The position numbers and the translations under genes are program-made. The notes under the pieces were generated by a model that was not told the origin of the DNA, did no database searches, and was given only the letters and a program-made list of their open reading frames with translations. A DNA stretch of 38,746 nt from Planctomycetia bacterium (GTDB lineage: Bacteria > Planctomycetota > Planctomycetia > Pirellulales > UBA1268): contig JAIOPD010000048.1 in NCBI GenBank assembly GCA_021414115.1, forward strand, positions 1-38,746, read 5' to 3'. Shown piece after piece: positions 13,272 to 21,955 of the stretch (within the stretch, counting starts at the first letter, position 1; the number at the start of each line of letters is the position of its first letter).

Positions 13272-15866
13272 TCAGTCGATCCAACCGCTCCCCACGAGCC
13301 ACCGCTTCACTCCATAGACGACGGCCGCGTAGGCCGCCACCGTCGCCAGCAGGATCGGCCAATAAGCGCCGGGCAGCGGCGCGAACCCGAACATCGGCCC
13401 CAGCGGCGATCCCGGGAGCCAGATGCCGACGAGCACCATTGCCGCCGTCGTCGCGACGAGGGCGAGACTCGCATGGCTCTGGAGAAAGGGAATCCGATCG
13501 GTGCGGATCACGTGGATGATGAAGGTCTGGGTGACGAGCGACTCCACGAACCAGCCCGTCCGAAACAGCGCCGCCTTCTCGGGATCGGTGCAGCCGAACA
13601 CGAACAGCATCACGGCGAAGGTCGTGAAGTCGAAGATCGAACTGCAGGGCCCGACGAGCAGGATGTATCGGGCGATCTGCCGCAGCGACCACGGCGTCGG
13701 CCGGGCCACGAGCTCGGGGTCGACGCGATCCCCCGGGATCGGCACCTGCGAACAGTCGTAGAGCAGGTTGTTGACGAGGATCTGCAGCGGCGTCATCGGC
13801 ACGAACGGCAACAGGAAACTCGCGCCGACCACGCTCAGCATGTTGCCGAAGTTGGAGCTGGCCCCCATGCGGACGTACTTGACCACGTTGACGAAGACCT
13901 GCCGCCCCTCGTGGATACCGTCGAGGAGGACTCGCAGGTCCTTGTCGAGCAGGATGCAGTCGGCGTTTTCCCTCGCGATGTCCACCGCCGACTCCACGGA
14001 AATCCCGACGTCGGAGGTCCTCAGGGCGAGGGCGTCGTTCACGCCGTCGCCGAGGAATCCGACGACGTGCCCGGCCTTCCGCAAGAGGCCGACGACCCGC
14101 TGCTTGTGCCCCGGATTCAGCCGGGCGAGCAGCGTCACCCGTTCGAGCGCGGCCGAGAGCTCGCCGTCGTTCATCCGCTCGACGTCGTCCCCGAGCAGGA
14201 CATGCGTGGTGTCGATCCCGACCTCGAGGCAGATCTTTCGGCTCACGAGCTCGTTGTCGCCCGTCAGCACCTTGACCCCCACGCCCGCGGCGGCGATCGC
14301 CGCGAGCGCCTCCCGGGCGGAATCCTTCGGCGGATCAAGAAAGGCGACGTAGCCCTGCAGCACGAGATCGCGCTCGTCGCGCCTCGTGTAGCCTGGCTGC
14401 GGCTCTACGTCGCGGCTGGCCACCGCCAGCACGCGGAAGCCCTCGGCGGCCAATCGGTCGCATTCGCGGGCGAGCCGCCGCGGCGCGTCATGATCGATCG
14501 GATGTAGCTCGCCGTCGAGCATGAAGGAGACGCATCGGGGATAGACCGATTCCGGAGCCCCCTTGCAGATCAGCATCCGCCCGCCAGTCGGGGTCGACAC
14601 GACGACCGACATCACCCGGCGGGAAAAATCGAAGGGAATCTCGTCGAGTTTCGCGTATCCCTCGTGCGGCGTCTGCCCGCGCATCCGCTCGTGCTCGAGG
14701 ATGGCCCGGTCGAGCAGGTTTCTCAGGCCCGACTGGAAGTGGCTGTTGAGCCAGGCCAGCGCGAGCACCGACTCGCTCTCCTTGAGCATCACGTCGCAGT
14801 GCCGCTCGAGAATGATCCGGTCGAGCGTGAGCGTGCCCGTCTTGTCGGTGCAGAGCACGTCCATCGCGCCGAGGTTCTGGATCGAGTCGAGATGCTTGAC
14901 GATCACTCGTTTCTGCGACATGCCGATCGCCCCCCGGGACAGGCTGACGGCGACGATCATCGGCAGCATTTCGGGCGTCAGGCCGACCGCCACGGCCAGC
15001 GAAAAGAAGAAAGCCTCGCTCCACGAGCCCTTGAGGAGTCCGTTCACGAGAAACACCACCGGCACCATCACCGCGGCAAATCCGATCATCATCCAGGTGA
15101 ACCGCTGCATGCCGATGTCGAAGGCCGTCGGCACCTCCGGCATCTCCAGGGTTTCCGACACGCTCCCCAGCAGCGTGTCTCGCCCCACCGCGACCACGAC
15201 CGCGTGGGCCGTGCCGCTCTCGACGCTCGTGCCGAGGTAGCACACGCCCTGGAGGGCCAGGGGATCGCGGTCTCCCGTGGTGTCCGCTGCCGCGAACTTC
15301 TCGATCGGAAACGATTCGCCCGTGAGCACCGCCTGGGAAATGAAAAGATCCTTGCAGGAGAGCAGTCGCACGTCGGCCGGCACCATGTCGCCCGCCGCCA
15401 ACTGCACGACCTCTCCCGGAACGAGCCGGGCGATGGGCACCTCCACGGGCTCCCCGTCGCGGAGGACGGTCGCATGCACCTGGATCATCGCCCTGAGTCC
15501 TGCGGCCGCGAGGTCGGCCCGGGTCTCCTGCACGAACCGCAGCCCCACGCCGATCGACAACAGGACGAGCATCAGCAGTCCCGAGGCCGCGTCGCCGCCG
15601 ACGAACGACGTGGCCGACAGCATCGCCAGCAGCAGCACGAGCGGATTGACGATCGCCCGCACGAGCGTCCGCACGCGCGGCCAACGGTCCTGCCTGCCGA
15701 GCACGGCCGGCCCCTGCTCGTCGAGACGCCGCGACGCCTCCTCCTCCGTCAGTCCGCGCGGACTCGCGTCGAGCCGCTGCAGCACGACCGCGCCGTCGAG
15801 ACGCGCGGCTTCGAGCAGCTTCGCCGAGACGTGGGCATACGGGTTTGTGGCGGGTGATGGATGCAT
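13272..15866 (-). CDS. mgtA: Magnesium-translocating P-type ATPase
   Basis: An 864-residue P-type (P3B-like) ATPase that imports Mg2+ across the inner membrane using ATP. Motifs in order: N-terminal cation-ATPase region (GLTEEEASRRL), TGES at about residue 180, phosphorylation site DKTGTLT with Asp at about 341, nucleotide-binding KGAPESV, hinge GDGVNDALALR at about 605, and the MgtA-characteristic transmembrane stretch ASSNFGNMLSVVGA followed by LLYDCSQVPIPGDRVD. ATG 15866 was chosen from the usual N-terminal start (MHPSPATNPYAH). No strong ribosome site is visible. Length is close to the family norm. The small ORF and SDR gene follow on the same strand after a gap of about 107 bp. No Mg2+-sensing leader could be identified in the 237-bp divergent upstream spacer. 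Confidence 0.93.
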   Translation of the reverse strand: MHPSPATNPYAHVSAKLLEAARLDGAVVLQRLDASPRGLTEEEASRRLDEQGPAVLGRQDRWPRVRTLVRAIVNPLVLLLAMLSATSFVGGDAASGLLMLVLLSIGVGLRFVQETRADLAAAGLRAMIQVHATVLRDGEPVEVPIARLVPGEVVQLAAGDMVPADVRLLSCKDLFISQAVLTGESFPIEKFAAADTTGDRDPLALQGVCYLGTSVESGTAHAVVVAVGRDTLLGSVSETLEMPEVPTAFDIGMQRFTWMMIGFAAVMVPVVFLVNGLLKGSWSEAFFFSLAVAVGLTPEMLPMIVAVSLSRGAIGMSQKRVIVKHLDSIQNLGAMDVLCTDKTGTLTLDRIILERHCDVMLKESESVLALAWLNSHFQSGLRNLLDRAILEHERMRGQTPHEGYAKLDEIPFDFSRRVMSVVVSTPTGGRMLICKGAPESVYPRCVSFMLDGELHPIDHDAPRRLARECDRLAAEGFRVLAVASRDVEPQPGYTRRDERDLVLQGYVAFLDPPKDSAREALAAIAAAGVGVKVLTGDNELVSRKICLEVGIDTTHVLLGDDVERMNDGELSAALERVTLLARLNPGHKQRVVGLLRKAGHVVGFLGDGVNDALALRTSDVGISVESAVDIARENADCILLDKDLRVLLDGIHEGRQVFVNVVKYVRMGASSNFGNMLSVVGASFLLPFVPMTPLQILVNNLLYDCSQVPIPGDRVDPELVARPTPWSLRQIARYILLVGPCSSIFDFTTFAVMLFVFGCTDPEKAALFRTGWFVESLVTQTFIIHVIRTDRIPFLQSHASLALVATTAAMVLVGIWLPGSPLGPMFGFAPLPGAYWPILLATVAAYAAVVYGVKRWLVGSGWID

Positions 15867-16103
15867 CGCACGATCGAAGTGTGTGCTCCGCCACTCACTC
15901 TCGTGACGACGGGGGGGGCGGCGCATCCGGAGGCGTCGTCACCATTTATCTTACGGCGGCTCGCCGCATGGGGACGGCACACACCCCAGGAGTCGCAGCA
16001 GACAGAAGCGGCGTGGTAAACTCTTTCTTCGACTCTGTCACGGTTTCTGCCGTCGCTGTCATCCCACATCTGGTTCTGGCCATCCTCCGGAGAGTCTCCG
16101 CCC

Positions 16104-17585
16104 ATGCCACTGTCGCGCCGCAGTTTTGTCGAGTCTGCCTTCACGCTCGCAGCCGCCTCGCTGGCCGGCATGCCCCCGAACGTGGCCGGGGCCGCCGAGC
16201 CCCAGGCGATACCGCCCACCAGGGGGTCGGCTGGCAGCCGCGAGAAAATCCGCGTGGCGACGATCGGGGTGAACAACCAGGGGGCGGCGCATGTCGGCGA
16301 GTGGATCGCCAATCCCGACGTCGATTTCGTCGCGGTCTGCGACGTCGATCCTTCCGCCTACGTGCGACTGTGCGAGAAACACTTCAAGGGCGCGGTGCAT
16401 CCTCCCGCCTACCTCCAGGACGTTCGGCGGCTGCTCGACCGCAAGGACATCGACGCGGTCTCGATCGCTACGCCGAACCATTGGCATGCCCTGATGGCGA
16501 TCTGGGCGATGCAGTCGGGCAAGGATGTCTATGTCGAAAAGCCCTGCAGCCACAACGTGGAGGAGGGCCGGGTCATGACGCAGTGGGCCCGGAAGCTTGG
16601 CCGCATGTGCCAGATGGGCGTACAGAGCCGCAGCAGCACCGGCATGCGGCAGACGCTCGACTTCGTGAAGAGCGGCGGGATCGGCGATGTGAAGGTCGCC
16701 CATGCTCTGTGCTACAAGCGCCGACCGAGCATCGGTCTGGTCGAGACGCCCGCACCACTGCCGGCAGGGCTCGACTTCGACCTCTGGGCCGGCCCGGCTC
16801 CGGCCGTGGTGCCCACCCGGAAAAAGCTCCACTACGACTGGCACTGGAACCATCTCACCGGCAACGGGGATCTTGGCAATCAGAATCCGCACGAACTCGA
16901 CAAGGCCCGCTGGGGCCTCGGCAAGCAGGAACTGCCGAAGCGGGTCGTCAGCCTCGGCGGTCGGCTCGGCTACGTCGACAATGGCGATGTCGCCAACAGC
17001 CAGATCACGATCTTTCAGTGGGACGACGCCCTGTTGATTTCGGATGTGCGAGGGTTGGAAATCAAGACTCCAGTGACCTACGGCCTGAAATTCGGGCCGC
17101 TGGCCGTCGGCAACATCTGGTATGGCACAAAGGGCTATGTCGTGGCGCCCAACTACGTCTCCGGCGTCGCCTTCGACTACGACGGCAACGAACTGGGCAA
17201 GTGGTCGGGCGGAACCTACCAGCAGCACTTCGCCAACTTCGTCAAGGCTGTCAAGAGCCGCAACCATGAGGATCTGCATCTCGATATCGAGGACGGCCAC
17301 CTGTCCAGCGCCCTGGCCCATCTGGGAAACGTCTCGTGGACGCTCGGCAAGGAGGTGCCCTTGCGAACCCGGCCGACGCTTGCCGCGAGCGACAAGCATG
17401 TGATCGACACGCTCGACAGCTTCGAGTCCCATCTCCAGGACAACAACGTCGACTTCGCGGTGACGAAACTCGCCCTCGGCCGGGAACTCACGATCGATCC
17501 GAAGACCGAACGGTCAACCGACGACGAGGCCAACCGCCTCTTCACCCGGGACTATCGCCAGGGCTACGAGCTGCCACGAGTATGA
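16104..17585 (+). CDS. Tat-exported Gfo/Idh/MocA-family oxidoreductase
   Basis: A 493-residue NAD(P)-dependent oxidoreductase. The N-terminus has a twin-arginine signal (SRRSF at about 4-8, then a hydrophobic stretch to AGAAEP), so it is probably exported folded. A Rossmann start follows (VATIGVNNQGAAHVGEW, about residue 50) with VCDVD, and the family's EKP motif lies at about residue 145 (VEKPCSHN). The C-terminal half matches the planctomycete-expanded secreted branch, which includes a WHWNHLTGNGD segment. The substrate is probably a sugar or sugar derivative but is not identifiable. ATG 16104 is preceded by GGAGAG about 9 nt upstream. The gene is divergent from mgtA. The next gene starts 49 bp downstream and may be cotranscribed. 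Confidence 0.9.
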   Translation: MPLSRRSFVESAFTLAAASLAGMPPNVAGAAEPQAIPPTRGSAGSREKIRVATIGVNNQGAAHVGEWIANPDVDFVAVCDVDPSAYVRLCEKHFKGAVHPPAYLQDVRRLLDRKDIDAVSIATPNHWHALMAIWAMQSGKDVYVEKPCSHNVEEGRVMTQWARKLGRMCQMGVQSRSSTGMRQTLDFVKSGGIGDVKVAHALCYKRRPSIGLVETPAPLPAGLDFDLWAGPAPAVVPTRKKLHYDWHWNHLTGNGDLGNQNPHELDKARWGLGKQELPKRVVSLGGRLGYVDNGDVANSQITIFQWDDALLISDVRGLEIKTPVTYGLKFGPLAVGNIWYGTKGYVVAPNYVSGVAFDYDGNELGKWSGGTYQQHFANFVKAVKSRNHEDLHLDIEDGHLSSALAHLGNVSWTLGKEVPLRTRPTLAASDKHVIDTLDSFESHLQDNNVDFAVTKLALGRELTIDPKTERSTDDEANRLFTRDYRQGYELPRV

Positions 17586-17634
17586 GTGGCAGCCGTAGAC
17601 CTCTTCGCCACAACCTTTCCCATAAGGTCGAGAC

Positions 17635-19236
17635 ATGAAGCTCCGCGCCGATGCTCAGACGGTTCGCCGACGTGACCACGCCTCGCCACCCTCCTCCGGC
17701 CTGACGGCTGCAGCTCCGGTTCGCTGGCTCCTGTGCGTGATCTGCTTTCTTAGTGGAGCCTTGACGCTCGTGCTGGAGATCGCGGGCAACCGGTTGCTCT
17801 CACCACTCTTTGGAAACAGCCTCTCCACCTGGACGGCGCTCATCGGCGTGGTGCTCGTGGCCATCAGTATCGGCGACTATGTCGGGGGCGCACTCGTGGA
17901 TCGTGCTCCCCGGATGCCCTTGCTGGGATACCTCATGCTCGCCGCTTCCGCGTGGACGCTCATCGTTCCTGTGCTGCACGGCTGGCTTCGGGACTCGACA
18001 GCGCACGCGGGGCTGATCTCGGGCCCTCTCCTGTTCTCCATCGTCCTGTTCGCGATTCCGGCGTGCCTGCTGGCAGCCGTCGGTCCTTTTGTCGTCCGGC
18101 TGTTGAGCCGCACTCGTGAAGACCACCAGATCGGCCTCTCCGCGGGGTTGGTGGGCATGCTCACGACCTTGGGGAGCTTCACCGGGACGCTGCTCACCGG
18201 TTTTGTTCTGATCCCGCAACTGGGCGTGAGGACGATCTTTCTCGTGACAGGGATTGTCGCCGGGGTCCTGGGACTCGTCGTGCTTCTCTGGTGCCGGACA
18301 GAGCGCACTCGTTCCCTGGCCATGGCGGCTGGCGTGTTGGCAATGACCACGGCCACCAACATCCTCGGCACACCCGGGCCGCCGCCGGGTGTCGTGTACG
18401 AGAAAGACACCTTCTACCACGACCTCCGTGTTGAGGAGTCGAAAACGGAGCTGGGCGAGCCGATCCGTTCACTCCGACTCGACACCACGCTCGAGGGCGG
18501 TCAGTACGTCGAGACGGGAGGCATCTACATCACGTGCAACCTGTACTGGCGGCTCGCCGAGGTGTATTGCCCACGACTCGAGCGCGGCTTGTTTCTTGGG
18601 GGTGGTGGGTTCGCGATGCCCGGGGATTTTGCCAGACGTCATCCGAATGCCCGAAGCGAGGTCTGCGAGATCGACCCGGCCGTGATCGAAACGGGGCGAC
18701 GCTACTTTCGCCTGAACGACTACCCCACGGTGACGCCCATCGCCGACGACGCCCGCCGGTTCCTCGCCAACTGCCAGGTGAAATACGACTTCATCTTTGG
18801 TGATGCGTATCAGGGTGTGCGGCACATCCCGCCGCACTTGATCACGCGGGAGTTCTTCGCGTTGGTGAAATCACGGCTGACAGATGACGGCATCTTCTTC
18901 ATGAACATCATCAGCCCGGCTCGCGGCGAGCATGCGAAGCTCTTTCGCTCGATTCTCCAGACGCTCCGCACGGAGTTCCCGTTCACGCAGGCCTACAGCG
19001 TGAATCCCGCCCTCGCCGACCAACCACAAAACGTGATCGTGATGGGGGCCGCCAAGGAGCCTCGTGTCCAAGAAAGACCTGCCGCCAGCGAAGAAGTGAC
19101 CAAGGTTCTGCTGACGACCCGCCTCCCCGACGAACTCGACGCCACCAGTGGTGCCATCGTCCTCACGGATGATTACAACCCGGCTGAGTGGCTGATCGCC
19201 GAGCAGCTGATGTTCCATCCGCCTTCCGTTCAGTAA
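17635..19236 (+). CDS. Membrane-fused spermidine-synthase-like protein
   Basis: A 533-residue protein. The first ~245 residues contain about seven or eight transmembrane helices of the type found in fused MFS/spermidine-synthase proteins (FLSGALTLVLEIAGNRLLSPLFGNSLSTWTALIG at the start). Residues about 265-510 form a methyltransferase-like aminopropyltransferase domain: LFLGGGGFAMPGDF binding loop, CEIDPAVIETGRRYF, and DFIFGDAYQG in place of the usual 'D-x-x-x-x-D-A'. Polyamine synthesis is the family prototype. Membrane-fused members often have unknown substrates, so spermidine synthase activity is not certain. ATG 17635 was chosen, with AAGGTCGAG just upstream. Confidence 0.85.
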   Translation: MKLRADAQTVRRRDHASPPSSGLTAAAPVRWLLCVICFLSGALTLVLEIAGNRLLSPLFGNSLSTWTALIGVVLVAISIGDYVGGALVDRAPRMPLLGYLMLAASAWTLIVPVLHGWLRDSTAHAGLISGPLLFSIVLFAIPACLLAAVGPFVVRLLSRTREDHQIGLSAGLVGMLTTLGSFTGTLLTGFVLIPQLGVRTIFLVTGIVAGVLGLVVLLWCRTERTRSLAMAAGVLAMTTATNILGTPGPPPGVVYEKDTFYHDLRVEESKTELGEPIRSLRLDTTLEGGQYVETGGIYITCNLYWRLAEVYCPRLERGLFLGGGGFAMPGDFARRHPNARSEVCEIDPAVIETGRRYFRLNDYPTVTPIADDARRFLANCQVKYDFIFGDAYQGVRHIPPHLITREFFALVKSRLTDDGIFFMNIISPARGEHAKLFRSILQTLRTEFPFTQAYSVNPALADQPQNVIVMGAAKEPRVQERPAASEEVTKVLLTTRLPDELDATSGAIVLTDDYNPAEWLIAEQLMFHPPSVQ

Positions 19237-19266
19237 ACGCTGCTTCAAGCCAGGCCGCCGGTGCTC

Positions 19267-19374
19267 GGGAAGCCCGGAGCGCGAGCGACGGGTAGACGGG
19301 TGGCCGCTTTGTCGGTAGTGGGGAGCGGGGTGAGGTGAGGAACGTATTCCCCGCGCTCGCGCTTGGGGCTTCCC
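19267..19374. repeat. 108-bp inverted-repeat element, copy 1
   Basis: An element with imperfect ~21-bp terminal inverted repeats: GGGAAGCCC...GCGAGCG at 19267-19287 and CGCTCGC...GGGCTTCCC at 19354-19374, differing at two positions. The interior includes GACGGGTAGACGGGTGG and GAGGTGAGGAACG. Copy 2 (19421-19528) is nearly identical. There is no coding capacity of its own. It behaves like a MITE- or REP-type dispersed repeat. I associate the sequence, which translates in one frame to 'NPKRERG', with recurring planctomycete intergenic repeats; this is recollection only. Confidence 0.75.
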
Positions 19375-19420
19375 GAAGGCAGATCTGTGACGGGCCGGGA
19401 GGGCGTGCCATCCGATGCTC

Positions 19421-19528
19421 TGGAAGCCCGGAGCGCGAGCGACGGGTAGACGGGTGGCCGCTTCGTCGGTAGTGGGGAGCGGGGTGAGGTGAGGAACGTA
19501 TTCCCCGCGCTCGCGCTTGGGGTTTCCC
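19421..19528. repeat. 108-bp inverted-repeat element, copy 2
   Basis: The second copy in the same orientation, 46 bp after copy 1, differing at only about three positions (for example TTTGTCGG against TTCGTCGG, and GGCTTCCC against GGTTTCCC). Near-identity suggests recent tandem duplication or conversion. Both copies lie between the stop of the spermidine-synthase-like gene and the regulatory region of the PEP-CTERM gene. Confidence 0.75.
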
Positions 19529-19571
19529 GACGGGCGGCCGCGACGCGGCCCCCCGCCCCAACGGTTTCGCC

Positions 19572-19628
19572 GTTTCTGCGAAACACTTTCGTCGCATCTG
19601 CGAAACAGAATCACTGCTCCGGTGATTC
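19572..19628 (+). promoter_or_regulatory. Inverted repeats, candidate activator-binding sites
   Basis: Two palindromes lie 110-170 bp before the sigma-54 promoter at 19741. One is GTTTC-TGC-GAAAC at 19572-19584; the other is GAATCAC (19608-19614) with GTGATTC (19622-19628) around a 7-nt spacer. TCTGCGAAACA also occurs twice as a direct repeat (about 19576-19586 and 19597-19607). Distance and symmetry suit upstream activating sequences for a dimeric Fis-type HTH enhancer-binding protein, and such a gene lies at 21956-23041. The functional link is inferred. Confidence 0.5.
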
Positions 19629-19740
19629 GCGGGAGGGATCCGGCTTCAACTCCGCAGAGTTTTGCGACGCCAGCGATGCGCGTTTCACATCGAGAAAATG
19701 ATGCTTTTGGGGGGGGAGCGTCTCGCCGGCACCTGGTGAC

Positions 19741-19754
19741 GGCACGGCATTTGC
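19741..19754 (+). promoter_or_regulatory. Sigma-54 (-24/-12) promoter
   Basis: GGCACG (19741-19746), GCAT spacer, TTGC (19751-19754), followed by TTTT. The invariant GG and GC are separated by exactly 10 bases, as required, and the only deviation from TGGCACG-N4-TTGC is C for the first T. Transcription would start near 19766, leaving a leader of about 65 nt before the GTG at 19832 of the PEP-CTERM gene. This is the best promoter match in the window. Confidence 0.75.
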
Positions 19755-19831
19755 TTTTAAGTCTTTCAAGGGCTTTGTCTCTTCTTGCTCCGTTTTCTGC
19801 CTGCTGCCCTCCCCTCCAGGAATCCCCTCCC

Positions 19832-21940
19832 GTGGCCAGTTGCCTCCGATGTGCGGCTCTTTTGCTCGTGCTTGCTGCTCCGGCCGTCATGGCGTCGACC
19901 GCCTCCGCGATAGATACGCAATGGACCGGGGCCACCGACGGCCTGTGGACGACCGCGGGCAACTGGGATCAGGGCGTGCCGACGTCGACTGACAACGCAT
20001 TTCTCCCTGCCCCGGTGACGACCAACGCCACGATCACGCTTCCGGGAGCGGCGGTGGCGAATCGGCTCACGGTGAGCGGCAGCGGCTACTCGCTGACCAC
20101 GGGCACCCTCACGCTCTCCGACAATTTCTACGTCGATTCCACCTCGGCAGCGGTCGACATCTCGAGCGGAGCGCTGGTGACGTCACCGAACGCGACGATC
20201 GGCATCTCGAGCGGCAACATCGGCAACTCACTGTCGGTGGGCTCGCGCCTGTCCGTGCCGGGCACGCTCAACGTCGGTTATGACGGCACCGGCAACAGCC
20301 TTGCCGTGCTCGCCAGTGGCAGCGTGTCGGCCGGCGGCCTGTGGATCGGTGGCGTGGCCAGCTCCGCCAGCAACACCGTGACGGTGGCGTCGGGAGGCTC
20401 GATCACGACCACGAGTTCACTTCTGGTCGGCTACGGCGGTGATTCAAACGAGATTCAGGTGTCCGGTCGCGTCTCCTCCTCCCAGACCGTCCTCGGCTAC
20501 GATACCGGCAGCGATGGCAACATCGCGACCGTCGCGGCCGGTGGTCGGTGGACGAACGCCGGCGCTCTGACCGTCGGTCGATCGTCAAACGGCAACTCGT
20601 TTCGCGTGACCAGCGGCACGCTGACGGTGACCGGCACGGCCAACGACGTGGTCGTCGGCGACGGAGCGGCGGCGGGCGGCAACAGCATCGTGGTGACCGG
20701 CGGCACGTTCTCCAGCCAGGCGGCACTTGTCATCGGGAAGAGCGGCACGGGCAACTCCTTCTCCGCCACCGCCGGCGCGAAGGTCTCGAGCGCCAACGTC
20801 CGCTTCGGCCTCAACGCCGGTTCGACCGGCAACACCGGCACCGTGGACGGCGCCGGCACGGTCTGGACGATCACCAACAAGCTCCGCGTCGGTTCCGACG
20901 GGAATGACAACACGCTCTCGATCACGAATGGTGGCGTCGTCAACGTCGCCAGCGACGTGTTCGTGGGCGGCACGTCGAATGGCAGCACCGTGAGCGGCAA
21001 CTCGATCACCGTGAGCGGCAGCGGCTCGAAACTCGCGATCCTGTCGGGCACCGCCGACCTCGTGATCTCCTACGGCACCGGCACCGCCAACATCGTCACC
21101 GTGGCCGACAGCGGCACGCTCGCGGTCTCGTCCGTGAAGATCGGCCCGTCAGGCACCCTCAAGATCGGCACCGGTGCCGCACCGGGCTCGGTCACGCCGT
21201 CGGCCACGATCGACTCGCCCCTCGGCGGCGGTGATCTGGTGCTCGACCACAACTCGTCCTCCTACACCTTCGCCAACCCGATCACCGGTTCGGTCCGCGT
21301 GACACAGCGGGGTGCCGGCAAGACGATTCTCTCCGGCTCGAACAGCTACTCGGGCGCGACCATCGTCGCCGGTGGCACCCTGGCCCTCTCGGCAGCGACC
21401 AGCAACATCGCCTCCAGCGCGTCGATCGATGTCGCCGCGGGATCCATTCTCGACGTCGCCGGAGTGACAGGCGGCTTCGAACTTGCCTCGAGTCAGACCC
21501 TTTCCGGTGAGGGCGGGATCATCGGCGGCGTCAAGGCAAATGCCGGATCGACCATCGCTCCGGCCGGCTCGGGTATCGGTGCCCTGTCATTCAGCTCGAC
21601 CCTGAGCCTCAGCGGCACGCTCGGCATCGGCCTCAGCGGCACCACGACCGACCTCGCATCGATCGCGGGCACGCTCACGCTCGATCCCGCATCGACCGTG
21701 ATTTTCTCGGTCGGTTCCCCGCTCAACGAACCGTTTTACGTGTTCGCCACGTACGGGTCGCTCGCCGGCACGTTCGGCACCGTCAGCGGACTGCCGACCG
21801 GATACACGCTCGACTACAACTACCTCGCCGGCAACCAAATCGCCCTGGTGGCGGTGCCGGAGCCGAGCACGCTCGCCCTGGCCGCCGCCGGCTGCCTGAC
21901 GGCCCTCGCGATCGCCCGTCGGACGAGGCGGCGCGGCTGA
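19832..21940 (+). CDS. PEP-CTERM protein with autotransporter-type repeats
   Basis: A 702-residue secreted protein. A signal peptide (LLLVLAAPAVMASTASA) is followed by the TQWTGATDGLWTTAGNWDQGVP opening common in planctomycete beta-helix proteins. Many Ser/Gly/Thr-rich repeats follow, with a recurring phrase like G-GNS-V-SGG and spacing near 30-40 residues. One clear autotransporter-associated beta-strand repeat (GAGKTILSGSNSYSGAT) sits at about 493-519. The C-terminal anchor VPEPSTLALAAAG, hydrophobic helix, RRTRRRG lies at about 673-702. It is expected to fold as a right-handed beta-helix and be sorted by exosortase. GTG 19832 was chosen, with AGGA upstream and directly before the signal peptide. 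It is driven by a sigma-54 promoter and convergent with the sigma-54 activator 15 bp downstream. Confidence 0.88.
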   Translation: MASCLRCAALLLVLAAPAVMASTASAIDTQWTGATDGLWTTAGNWDQGVPTSTDNAFLPAPVTTNATITLPGAAVANRLTVSGSGYSLTTGTLTLSDNFYVDSTSAAVDISSGALVTSPNATIGISSGNIGNSLSVGSRLSVPGTLNVGYDGTGNSLAVLASGSVSAGGLWIGGVASSASNTVTVASGGSITTTSSLLVGYGGDSNEIQVSGRVSSSQTVLGYDTGSDGNIATVAAGGRWTNAGALTVGRSSNGNSFRVTSGTLTVTGTANDVVVGDGAAAGGNSIVVTGGTFSSQAALVIGKSGTGNSFSATAGAKVSSANVRFGLNAGSTGNTGTVDGAGTVWTITNKLRVGSDGNDNTLSITNGGVVNVASDVFVGGTSNGSTVSGNSITVSGSGSKLAILSGTADLVISYGTGTANIVTVADSGTLAVSSVKIGPSGTLKIGTGAAPGSVTPSATIDSPLGGGDLVLDHNSSSYTFANPITGSVRVTQRGAGKTILSGSNSYSGATIVAGGTLALSAATSNIASSASIDVAAGSILDVAGVTGGFELASSQTLSGEGGIIGGVKANAGSTIAPAGSGIGALSFSSTLSLSGTLGIGLSGTTTDLASIAGTLTLDPASTVIFSVGSPLNEPFYVFATYGSLAGTFGTVSGLPTGYTLDYNYLAGNQIALVAVPEPSTLALAAAGCLTALAIARRTRRRG

Positions 21941-21955
21941 CGAACCCACGAGGTG

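Noticed and set aside
13218-15857. Long plus-strand frames opposite mgtA
   Set aside because: mgtA motifs on the minus strand are unambiguous; the opposite frames lack any family signature.
15867-16103. Mg2+ riboswitch (M-box or ykoK type) before mgtA
   Set aside because: No conserved core or characteristic stems could be recognised in the divergent spacer.
19267-19528. CRISPR array
   Set aside because: Only two long copies with terminal inverted repeats and no spacer series; no cas genes nearby.
6271-21940. Local exosortase for the PEP-CTERM proteins
   Set aside because: No multi-helix protein with the exosortase Cys/Arg/His pattern is encoded in the window.
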